From Venturia oleaginea (lineage: Eukaryota > Ascomycota > Dothideomycetes > Venturiales > Venturiaceae), in contig JABMLP010000001.1 of assembly GCA_013176395.1 (NCBI GenBank), positions 1,860,001 to 1,924,000 on the forward strand: a stretch of 64,000 nt of DNA. The letters run 5' to 3'. Position 1 is the first letter of the stretch; every line of letters begins with the position of its first letter. A program made the translations under genes and the position numbers. Positions 1 to 9,117 of the stretch are shown in pieces. The notes below the pieces were generated by a model. That model was given only the letters and a program-made list of their open reading frames with translations, was not told where the DNA came from and made no database searches.

Positions 1-1734
1 ACGGCGCTTCTCATCTCCAATGCCGAACATGGACAGATCAATGTTTTTCTGGCCTCGGCTCAGGCTTTACTCCTCCATCATCCCAAAATTGAGATACATC
101 TTGCCACGTTTGGAGAGCGAGCCAAGGATGTTGCATCCATCAATAGTTACGCAAAACTTCAACTTTCCACTGCTCAAAGCATCAGATTCCACAAGATTGC
201 CAGCGCTCCTTCGATCATGGAAGGAAATTCTGGGAAAAATTTCACGATCGAAGATATGATAATTCCGCCGGGATATCGAAGCACTGCGAAAAATTGTCGG
301 TTCATTCAGACTTTCTTATGTAAGTAGGATTTTTAAGATATTGTCATTATGCAACTGGACGAAACGAAATACAGCTGACCTAGATAATCCCCTACAGATC
401 CTTGGTCAGGACCACAACACTTTGCCATCTTTGAGGAATTGTCCCGTCTCATTCAAGAAGTGGACCCTTCAGTGGTTGTGGTAGACTCACTGTTCGGTCC
501 CGCCTTGGATGCAACCATAGAACAAAATCGTAGACAGGCCGTTCTTTCGCCAAATGCCTTGCTTGACAACTTTGTTGGAATGCAACCTTATGCGAGCGCC
601 CTTTGGAAATATCCTGCTACCGGATCATCGTATTGTGAGTTCATATTCCTGGTTTTGCTATCGGTCATACAGCGGCGGTGCTGTTTCCTGATCCTCGACC
701 TTCTTGCGTGACTTTTTGTGGAAAATGTGAGCAGGTGTATGGATATGGGCCCTCACTAACAGGCCGCTCAATTTAGCCTATCCCGTTCCATGGCACCTGA
801 TACCAGCAAATATCTACATCAACATCCGCCTCGCCTTCACCCTGTACGTTACACTAGCTCGGTCAAGCATAAGAGAGTACCTCAAAAGTCATGGTGTCTC
901 GAACCCTGTGGATGTCCTCACAATCTACCGTCCAGATAACTTGATCTGGATCAGTCAAGGCTCTCTCGAAGCTGATTTCCCACTCCCCGTCATTCCCGAT
1001 AACGTCAAAGGAGTGGGGCCTATCACCATCGATTCAGCTAGTGCTGCAGAACAAGACCCTGAGCTGGCGGATTGGATTAGCCATGCGCCAACTGTGATGA
1101 TCGTACTTGGGAGTCATGTCGAATATGATGAAAGAGCTGCCAGAGAAATGGTTGGTGCGATCAAAATCTTGCTTGAGCAGACGGATGTACAGATTTTGTG
1201 GAAGTTCAACAAGAAGAAAGATCTTAGTGGGGTAGCTGTTGATTTCCCCTTAGACTTTGTGTCAGAGATGTTAGGAGAAAACATTAAGAGACTACGAATA
1301 AGCAAATGGCTGAGCATTGATCCATCTACTATGATGGGAACTGGAGACATTGCAGCTGCTGTTTCGCATGGTGGAGCCAATTCGTTTTACGAAGCCATGA
1401 TGTAAGCATTCCTCCTGAGCTGAGGACTGTACTCCGTGTCGCTGACGATACTAGCAATGGCGTGCCTCAAGTCATCCTCCCCCTCTGGTTTGACCTTTAC
1501 GACTTTGCGACTCGTGCAGAATTGTTCGGGATAGGCATCAGGGGCTCTAGAGCATCGGCTCCTAATTGGACTAGAGAGGAACTTGGTGGTGCTTTTCTCA
1601 AAGTGCTGGGGAACAGCAGTGAGGCTGTTCAATTGCGGAAGAACGCGAAAGAATTTGCGAAGAAATTCGAAGGAAAGCCTGGGAGGGAGAAGGCTGCTGA
1701 TATTATTGCAGAAATGGCGGGGTTGGGTGAGTGA
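1..1734 (+). CDS. UDP-glycosyltransferase (GT1 family), 5' end outside window
   Basis: Partial gene read as exons 1-319, 398-634, 777-1401 and 1455-1734, ending in TGA. All introns are GT..AG; the second has a CACTAAC-type branch point. The frame is open from base 1, so the start lies upstream. The first exon has the typical N-terminal segment of family-1 glycosyltransferases (ISNAEHGQINVFLASAQ, then a long 'HLATFGERA' strand). The third exon carries the donor-binding signature HGGANSFYEA, matching the conserved HGG-x-NS core of the UDP-sugar site, followed across the last intron by a VPQVILPLWFDLYDFATR-type segment. Family knowledge: such enzymes move a sugar from a UDP-sugar to a small lipophilic acceptor. 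The acceptor cannot be inferred. No C-terminal membrane anchor of the animal UGT type is visible. The family call is secure; exon borders are inferred from splice signals and frame. Confidence 0.85.
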
Positions 1735-2720
1735 ATGGCAGAGACGTCTTGATTACTGTGGAAGATGAGATACGCCAGGGTAGTAAGTTTTGTCAACTGG
1801 CGAACAATATGCAAGACAACTCCGAGCCGGACTTCCGTGAAGATATATCTCGTGTAGTTGAGCCTCGAGATTGCTCAGCTGCCGCTCGGCACCTTTGAGA
1901 TTTCAACATCCAAAATCAGGCAAAAAGACAGATTTGGTTCTGGATCTGATGAGCTTGATCATTCTTCAGACTGCAGGAAACATGGCGATATATCTCCCTC
2001 CTCCAAAGTACCAGCCACACTCATGCGCATACAGTGATGCTGCTCCCGTAAGTAAAGCACACTTCCCTTTCAGCGAGATCAGGTCCAATTCAGTGCTGAA
2101 ATCTACTAGAGGTGTGGTATAGGGGACAAAAGATGAAGCCATTGTGGTTCAGGGACTGAAATGCGCAAGACTGACATAAGTATATTTATCGAAGTGCCAG
2201 AATGTCGGAATTGCACTTCCATATAACAGGTGGTTGCGGCGGGTTGATAACCCCCGAGCTGCAGAAAGCTTACTGTGTATGTATGCAAGGGATTGGCTCT
2301 GAAGAGGGGCGGGGTCTCGTATCTGCGAGAGGTTTGCAGGAATACGATTGTCTCCTCCATCCAAAGGCCGAGTGTCAGACCAAATGCCCATGTTCCAGTC
2401 ATCAATCATCAACAGTGACCTCCCAATTCGCCCGCCTTCATCTTCACCACCATAGCATATCCCCATACACGTCCCTTCCATAACTAGGATGGTGTTTCTT
2501 TGCCACAGAAGGCGTGAATTAAGGGGCACAAGGAACGATCGATGTTTATGAGTGCTAGTTAGTAGAAGGGATCGGCTTGAGTCACTCTTGCTGCAACATA
2601 GTCGTGCCTTCCAAGCTCAGGCCGTCTTCTCTTCTGTCCGACTTTTCCTACTTTGCTTACTTACTCTACATCTAATTGCCTCATCTTCTCTTTACGCTAT
2701 CCAATTCCGATATTTCAGTC
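1735..2720. other. Intergenic, no gene recognised
   Basis: Short open frames occur on both strands, but none shows a recognisable domain, a convincing start or splice-linked continuation. Probably the 3' UTR of the glycosyltransferase gene and upstream sequence of the repeat ORF. A TTTCAG directly before the ATG at 2721 could be a 3' splice site of an unseen upstream exon. Confidence 0.5.
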
Positions 2721-3191
2721 ATGAAGGACATGGAGACCTTGCAGAAGAGGAAGGCTAAGGAGAAGGAAGCATTGAACCGCAAACAAGTCAGGGAAGAGAG
2801 ACAAGCCAGGGGGGAGAGACAAGCCAGGGAGGAAGTCTTGCAGGATTTCAGCAAGGCTAAGGAGAAGGAAGCATTGAACCGCAAACAAGCCAGGGAGGGG
2901 AGACAAGCCAGGGAGGAAGCCTTGCAGAAGAGGAAGGCTAAGGAGAAGGAAGCATTGAACCGCAAACAAGTCAGGGAAGAGAGACAAGCCAGGGGGGAGA
3001 TACAAGCTAGGGAGGAAGCCTTGCAGGATTTCAGGAAGGCTAAGGAGAAGGAAGCATTGAACCGCAAACAAGCCAGGGAGGAGAGAAAAGCCAGGGAGGA
3101 GAGAAAAGCCAGGGAGAAGAATCAACATGCCACCGGTGTTCCAAACATTGCACCATCGGAACCAAGCGCAGACTTACCCCAAAGTTTGTAA
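2721..3191 (+). CDS. Hypothetical Lys/Glu/Arg-rich tandem-repeat protein (coiled-coil-like)
   Basis: Open frame of 156 codons from the ATG at 2721; upstream in-frame codons lack an ATG. Nearly all of the protein is a repeat of the type KAKEKEALNRKQ-[VA]REERQAR-x-E-x-QAREE, with an alternating 'LQKRK' or 'LQDF[SR]K' spacer. It ends in a non-repetitive tail of about 25 residues (HATGVPNIAPSEPSADLPQSL). Composition is almost wholly charged plus Ala/Gln/Leu, which predicts a long helix or coiled coil. No signal peptide, membrane segment or known catalytic domain is seen. The complementary strand is also open through the repeat, so coding status is not certain. I do not recognise a family. It could be a real small protein, the last exon of a larger one, or an expanded minisatellite that happens to be open. 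Confidence 0.45.
   Translation: MKDMETLQKRKAKEKEALNRKQVREERQARGERQAREEVLQDFSKAKEKEALNRKQAREGRQAREEALQKRKAKEKEALNRKQVREERQARGEIQAREEALQDFRKAKEKEALNRKQAREERKAREERKAREKNQHATGVPNIAPSEPSADLPQSL
2735..3110 (+). repeat. Higher-order tandem repeat, 183-bp period made of 102 + 81 bp
   Basis: The anchor GCATTGAACCGCAAACAAG recurs at about 2769, 2871, 2952 and 3054. Spacings are 102, 81 and 102 bp, all multiples of three (34, 27 and 34 codons), giving a two-part 183-bp unit. The units are nearly identical, which indicates recent unequal exchange or slippage while preserving the reading frame. Confidence 0.85.
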
Positions 3192-4450
3192 CCGGCCAAA
3201 AAGCTGGATTAGTCCCCTCCGCCAAGGCACCTTGCTCGTGCTGTCTTTGTGATAGATTGTATATTCCTTGCTTTCAGGAGATATACCTCGCGTTTCGTGG
3301 CTACAGAGGTGCAAGAGCAAAACGGAGAATTGTGCTTTGCAACAGCCTTCTATCCATAATCCCTCTCCGATCTCTATTGGTGCAGACTTTTATCAGAACC
3401 TACCAAATTTTGACCGAAACTTGTCATCCATAGCCGGTCTATGCAACTCATATTGGATCACGGCTACCCTATAACCGATCATCATTCTTCTCCTTCAAGG
3501 TACGCATACAACCATAAAGGAGCTGGCAATTGAAGGTCCCCTTCCACAAACACACTCATCAAGATATCAATAAGTTTTTGGCGATTTGACTCGGAAAGAT
3601 TGTCATAAGATTATCGAAAGCTAATAAAAAGCTAGACATATGCTGCTCACTCGAAACTTGCACAATCGTCCCAACAAAGGGCCCTCGCCACACTACTGAA
3701 TACTGTTCTGGCCAACAACAGGCATTCCGATCGGTCGAGAAAACAGGACATATTGTGATTAAGGCCACTTTCGATTACCACCACCTCTGGCATTCTCCTC
3801 CTAATGATTGACAGGAGAAGCTGGCCTCGCTTCTAGCACGATATTGACAGAGGTGATGCGAGCTGGATTATTTATTTCCACTGGACCATTTTACCGATGC
3901 TGCGATAGCACTGCGATGTAGATGACCGAATCTTGATTAGAATGTGTCGCCCGAAAGACAGAATCGATGGGTAAAAGCGAAAGAGGAACGATTTGATTCG
4001 AGGGGACGCTATAAGGATATTGTACATTGTATTGACCACCCTCACCACGCCATCTTTACCCTAATTACACCAAAAACTTCCCGGTCTCGAGTAGGAAATA
4101 TTCTAACAGACGAAAATATTGAGTAGCGGTAAAAGAGAGCACAAATGGTGACTAGAAATACAGGGCTGACAAGTCCATGACATCGCGCTCACCGCTCGGG
4201 GAAATGTACAGTTCTATACAAGCCATCTAACGTCGTACTGATGATTGCGTGTACTAGGGAAGAGTATAAAATAATATTGAAAAGGTTTAATAAAGACTGG
4301 ATGAACCGAGACCCGGCTCCAGATTGCCACCAGAGAAATGATACCATATGTCAAAGCATCGCATCCATCTCCGAAGAGCAAAGATAAGCTGATTATCATT
4401 ACCACCTCTCCGGTGCCAGTATCATGATAATCCCATTACTCCACCACCCC
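3192..4450. other. Intergenic, no gene recognised
   Basis: About 1.26 kb with no supported coding region, RNA gene or clear repeat. Open frames here are short and lack recognisable motifs. Confidence 0.5.
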
Positions 4451-6007
4451 TTACCCATCAAAACAATACTTCTTAAAACAAGCCGCACACTCCCCGGGCA
4501 TCTTCTGCCCAGTCTTCATAACAACCGCACACGCCAAGCATACAGTCCACCCCTTCTCCCCACCCTGCTTCGCAATCTCAACCCCATTCGCAATCCCCGC
4601 ATTCGTCTCCTCAAGACTAAACTGGAATTTATACGACGGAATGCCGGAAAGGCCCGTCCAATTCGTATTGGGCAGGTACACGATGGTGAGTTGTTCGGGA
4701 TCCTTGCATCCAAAGAAGGAGGCGCGTTTATAGAGGCCTTGGGACATGAACGTGGCGACGGGGGGTATGGGCGGCATGCGCTTCAGACCGGCGGCTTTGG
4801 CGGCGAGGTAGGTTGTCTCGATCGCGGTGCCGTTTGGGTAATTATTGTCTGTGTCGGCGGTGTTGTCGTTGACGATGAGGACTTGGACTCGTTGAGCTTG
4901 TTGGATGAAGGGCCAGATGGGGTTGTTTTGGCCCGACGATCCGCCATCGTGGAGATGAAGTTCTGGCCGCGAGGAAACGGAACTGGCGCGGGCGTAGTTT
5001 CTGAAAGGGTTTGGAAACGCGGCGTATAAATCGCGATCAGTTCTTCGATGCGATATATTGAGGATGGCTTGGTTGATACTTGACAAGCTGCCCTCGATGG
5101 CAGTTTGGTTTATTCCTGTTGATGGACAGTTCCAGTAGCTAAACAGGTTCGAGGCGGCTCCTGCGATGTAGCCAAGGTTATCGTAGTTTTGAATACATTT
5201 TGATGCTGCCGTCGGTGCGCCATTGGAAAGGGTGGAACCTAGGTATTTCGTTGACATGAATGCGCTGACGCCTTTGTCCCAGCTACCGATCTCGTAGGGA
5301 CCGATCTCATATTGGATTGCATCGAGGGTGGGAAAGCACCTGCCTATTGCGGTGTCTAGACTTGTAAAAATTGGATACGCAGCATTGAATTGAGCGAGGC
5401 TCGAATTGCCAACAATGGCCGACGATAAGGTAGTTGAAACACCTCCATCAGTGCTATTGACAAACTGGTAAGACAGAAGCCTTCCATATGGATCGATCAG
5501 CGTCGGCTGAAGTCCAGCAGCATCTTTGGCCAGCAAGTCAATGGAAATAGATTTATTCGCTGCAACAAACTTGGGTCCAGGAAGGAAGACCGGGCTCTGG
5601 AGACTATCTTCCCATATGTTTTTTTTCAAGTAGCTCATGGTAGGATAGTCGTTGCCGACGATGGAGAGTATCAAGAAGGCTCCCCCGGAAAGTCCCGCCA
5701 TATAACTTATGCCTTGGTAAAGTCCGCTCGTCTCAAGTTGGCTATCTCGACTATCAAATGCTTGGATGACTCCTGCGCTTTCCAATACAGTCCGGTAGGA
5801 GCCTCCACTGATGGTGAAACCGACAGAAGGTAGATTGCTCGTGCTGAAATTTGCGTTGACCTTCTTTAGCCATGTCGCAAGAGCCGCATCGGCTATTGGC
5901 TTGCGATTTGATAGCCAAGCAGACTCAGACGGCGAGAGACCATCGGCAGGTCGAACGAGAGAGTCTGCCGGACACGTAGTAGGCAACGGCGCATAGCGGC
6001 TGGGCAC
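4451..6007 (-). CDS. Lysophospholipase / phospholipase B (cPLA2-type), 5' exon unresolved
   Basis: Uninterrupted frame of about 518 codons. It opens with a PLB-type segment (TCPADSLVRPADGLSPSE). The catalytic features follow in order: the oxyanion/arginine motif SGGSYR near residue 67, the nucleophile motif GLSGG with Ser near 107, and the catalytic-Asp block DGGSSGQNNPIWP near 352. It ends with a Cys-rich tail (CAACFKKYCFDG) typical of this family. Family knowledge: these secreted or wall-associated enzymes hydrolyse acyl esters of (lyso)phospholipids. The frame's first codon is GTG and no ATG with a signal peptide lies in it, so a short upstream exon is expected. A splice acceptor (CTAACTACGATTCCCAG) sits about 20 bp upstream on this strand. 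A hydrophobic start (MKMVAPALALVF) at about 6527 is a candidate signal exon, but I could not link it. No GPI-attachment tail is seen. Confidence 0.85.
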   Translation of the reverse strand: MPSRYAPLPTTCPADSLVRPADGLSPSESAWLSNRKPIADAALATWLKKVNANFSTSNLPSVGFTISGGSYRTVLESAGVIQAFDSRDSQLETSGLYQGISYMAGLSGGAFLILSIVGNDYPTMSYLKKNIWEDSLQSPVFLPGPKFVAANKSISIDLLAKDAAGLQPTLIDPYGRLLSYQFVNSTDGGVSTTLSSAIVGNSSLAQFNAAYPIFTSLDTAIGRCFPTLDAIQYEIGPYEIGSWDKGVSAFMSTKYLGSTLSNGAPTAASKCIQNYDNLGYIAGAASNLFSYWNCPSTGINQTAIEGSLSSINQAILNISHRRTDRDLYAAFPNPFRNYARASSVSSRPELHLHDGGSSGQNNPIWPFIQQAQRVQVLIVNDNTADTDNNYPNGTAIETTYLAAKAAGLKRMPPIPPVATFMSQGLYKRASFFGCKDPEQLTIVYLPNTNWTGLSGIPSYKFQFSLEETNAGIANGVEIAKQGGEKGWTVCLACAVVMKTGQKMPGECAACFKKYCFDG

Positions 6008-6687
6008 AGGTTGGCGTTCTGGGAATCGTAGTTAGCAGGTTACCTTATGCAAAGCACAACGTCGGACAGATACTAATCCCAATGCGGGAAAATTCTGGTC
6101 TGGACGAGCCTTCCGTGCGTAGAGAGCCTCGTTTTCTTCTCCAAACTCATCCCTTCTCTGATTTTCGGAGCGTCCGGGGTCATTCAGAGCCCTTATTAAG
6201 CTCGTTCAGGCCGGCACAGATTTTGTTTGTGGCTGGTGATTAGAATGTAGAGGTCGTCCACGCTACAGTAACAGTGCAAATCACACAGATCAGATAAGGG
6301 ATAACGAGCTGTCCAAGAGTAAGGACCAGACGTTCCTGACAATAGGACCAAAGGACTTTGACGTACCTGGAGTTGAGACGGTAGCTCCATCAGCATGTCT
6401 GGACAGCAGAAAAGCGATTAGTGCCCACGGAGAAATTATAGAAGAGAGAGGCATGGTCAAAGAATGTCTCCGACGTGAAGGGGAACGGGCAGAAAACTAA
6501 AGCAAGCGCAGGAGCAACCATTTTCATACAGGATCTGCCGGGCCTTTCGCTCATGAGCTCCAGGATCTGACGATTTACGATCTGATAAACGTCCCGTACG
6601 ATGAAAGTTTCGCTGATCAAACACGTCGTTTACGATGTATGCGCCGGCATAGCAAGGTGGGGGGAAGCCATATAAAATTATGTGAAT

Positions 6688-6865
6688 CCGGAAATGAATC
6701 TTCATGTTTTTCTGCCCGAGCGCGAATATCAGTTTTGAGACCTACGGAATAATAGAGCCTTCACGCGTAGGGCTTCTCGAAAGAAATATTTTTTTGTTCC
6801 GTAGATCTCAAAACTGATGGTCGCGCTCAAGCGGAAAAGTTCGACACGTGAAGATTCATTTCCGC
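6688..6865. repeat. Foldback (inverted-repeat) element, possible MITE
   Basis: Two arms of about 64 and 70 bp are imperfect reverse complements. The left arm (6688-6751) holds GGAAATGAATCTTCA and CAGTTTTGAGACCTACGGAA; the right arm (6796-6865) holds TTCCGTAGATCTCAAAACTG and TGAAGATTCATTTCC. They flank a loop of about 44 bp. Arms this long form a strong hairpin, as in foldback MITEs. No coding capacity. A clear target-site duplication was not identified. Confidence 0.7.
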
Positions 6866-7116
6866 AATCTCTTAAGACAACTAGAAGCTAACGAAGAAAG
6901 ATACGGAAGCAATGTTCGCTATTCCAGGGATTAATATATCACGCCGAACCGGCGCTTTTGCGGCAATTCCGTGACTATTGAAGTTAGTCTAGTATCATAC
7001 TTGGCATAGACCGTGCCCGTACAGAAGCCACCGGGTGTATTGAGACCGTAGAATCTCTCCATAACCCTCAAATTAGTGTTGTAATTACAGTACCGATAAT
7101 GTTAACCGATTACTGG

Positions 7117-8935
7117 TAACGTATTCCACCACCGGGCTGGCCACTTTTCCTTGGCACAGCCCTTATCCTCTTCAACACGTAATGTCTCAACAACGCAACG
7201 CGATAGCCGTTCAAGAAGAAGGTAGAATCGATCTCGCTCTTCAGGCTTATACCTCTGGCCACTTTCAAAGCCTACGGCGCGCTGCTACAGCCTTTAACGT
7301 TAAACACCAAAGGCTCTCTGATCGGCTCCGCGGAATCACCTCTCCATCTCAAACTCGCCCAAACTCTCATAAGCTCACTACGATAGAAGAGCAAACGATT
7401 ATCCGATATATCCTCGATCTTGATTCGCGAGGATTCTCACCCCGGCTGTGTGAGGTGGCAGATATGGCGGATAAACTACTGGGTATACGCGGTGGAGAGC
7501 CAGTAGGCAAAAACTGGCCTGAGAGATTCGTAACGCGCTCAGATGAGCTCAAAATAGCCTTCAATCGAGCAAAGGATAGGCAGAGGATACTACAGGAGGA
7601 TCCAGAAGTAATTGGCGCGTGGTTCAAGCTAGTTACAGATACTAAAGCCAAGTACGGCGTCCACGACGAGGATACGCACAACTTTGACGAGATTGGCTCT
7701 CATATGGGCGTTATTGGGTCAATGAAGGTCGTTACAGCCTCTGAAAGACGTACAAGGCCTGAACTCATTCAGCCAGGCGATCGCGAATGGGTTACGGCTA
7801 TTCAGAGCATCTGCGCAGCTGGGTATGCGACCCCGCCATTCATATCTACAAAGGACGAGTTCACATCTCTGCGTGGTATGAGGAGGCAGATATACCACGG
7901 AATTGGAAGCTCTCAGTCTCTGAGAACGGCTGGACAAACAACGCGCTTGGTCTAGAGTGGTTGAAGCATTTTGACGCGTATACAAAGGCGCGGCAGGTGG
8001 GAGGGTACAGGCTGCTTATCTTGGACGGCCATGAGAGCCATCTCAGCCAGAATTTCAAGGACTACTGCCTCGAAAATAAGATCCTAACCCTCTGCATGCC
8101 ATCGCACTCATCGTATATACTCCGGCCTCTTGACGTGGTCTGCTTCTCGCCGTTAAAGCGCAAGTACTCCCAACGCATCCGGGACTTGGCGCGCCGACGC
8201 GTGTACCATATCAACAAGGAAGGCTTTCTCCCCGCCTTTAAAGACGCGTTTTTCGACGTGTTCACGGAAGAGAATTGTCGAAAGGCCTTTGAGGCAGTAG
8301 GGCTAGTCCCTATTAACGCGCAGGTAGTAGTGGATCACCTTGAAGTACGGCTACGTACCCCGCCAGAACCCCGTCTCCTAGAAACGCCGTGACAGCCAAA
8401 GACTCCAAGCAATACTCATGAATTTGGATCCCAATCCAAGCTCGTAAGCGAGTCTTTTACTCGGTCACCAGTTACTGCGCAGGCAGGCTTTTCCCAACCT
8501 GTTAAAGGCGCTGAATTGATGCTGCACCAGAACGCCCTACTCGTTGCACGAAACCACGAGCTTGAAGAGCAATTGGCAGTAATGACGAAGCGAAAATCGC
8601 GTAAAAGAAAAGCGGATCCAGCAAGGTGGTACTATGGAGTATGGGACTGCAGCAGCGCGGGTAGCTGCTGAGGCGTCTGTTGCGCCTCAGGGATCAAAGA
8701 ATGCTCGTAGTAGTGGTGATCAAGAAACAGCCCGACCAACTCAAAGGCGCTGTGGGAACTGCGGCGCGACTGGGCACAATGCGCGAACGTGTAAAAAGGA
8801 TATCGAGATATCTTCTGAATCAGATAGCAGCACGACAGACTTGGAATCTATTGTTGATAGCGATAAAATTGAAGAATCGTAACATGAGTTGGTCGTGCCA
8901 AGGAAAAGTGGCCGGCTCGGTGGTGGAATACGTTA
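7117..8935 (+). mobile_element. Fot1/pogo-type DNA transposon (Tc1/mariner superfamily), non-autonomous by mutation
   Basis: A complete element is delimited by 39-bp terminal inverted repeats at 7119-7157 and 8895-8933. They begin ACGTATTCCACCACCG and end TTTTCCTTGGCAC, with two mismatches, both transitions. A TA dinucleotide lies on each side (7117-7118 and 8934-8935), the target-site duplication expected for this superfamily. The 1815-bp interior carries a single transposase gene in the sense direction, broken by several lesions. Intact ends and clear TA duplications indicate a real insertion. Confidence 0.95.
7182..8882 (+). pseudogene. Fot1/pogo transposase with DDE domain and zinc knuckle, frameshifted
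   Basis: The reading starts at ATG 7182 with an N-terminal helix-turn-helix region of the CENP-B/psq kind (YTSGHFQSLRRAATAF), then a DDE_1 core. The first Asp lies in HNFDEIGSHMGVIG, the second in LILDGHESH and the third in LRPLDVVCFSPLK. A C-terminal CCHC zinc knuckle (CGNCGATGHNARTC) follows. The core switches frame near 7843 (a one-base loss inside the PPFI-YKGRVHISAWY segment). It meets TGA at 8390-8392, although similar coding continues past it (AELMLHQNALLVARNHELEEQ), and shifts again near 8620 to reach the knuckle. So at least two frameshifts and one nonsense codon; no functional transposase can be made. Family knowledge: it would cut and paste the element at TA sites. Confidence 0.92.
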
Positions 8936-9117
8936 TACACTTTAAAAGAGACTTGCCCCCATCGATTCAGGCCCAAAGGCGGCCTCCTGTGCACCCTGAG
9001 ACCGCCCTCCTTGATTCTCCCAGTCCGGGCAGTTACAAATCAAGCGATTACACGCTGGTTATATGACGATGGCTCATTGCTCTGAGTAGAGTTTGAAGCC
9101 GTATTCGAGGGCAAATT

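Noticed and set aside
4424..5029. Plus-strand 201-codon open frame
   Set aside because: Lies wholly over the lysophospholipase coding sequence on the other strand and has no motif.
8634..8882. Separate small zinc-knuckle gene
   Set aside because: It lies inside the pogo element and continues the transposase after a frameshift, so it is part of the pseudogene.
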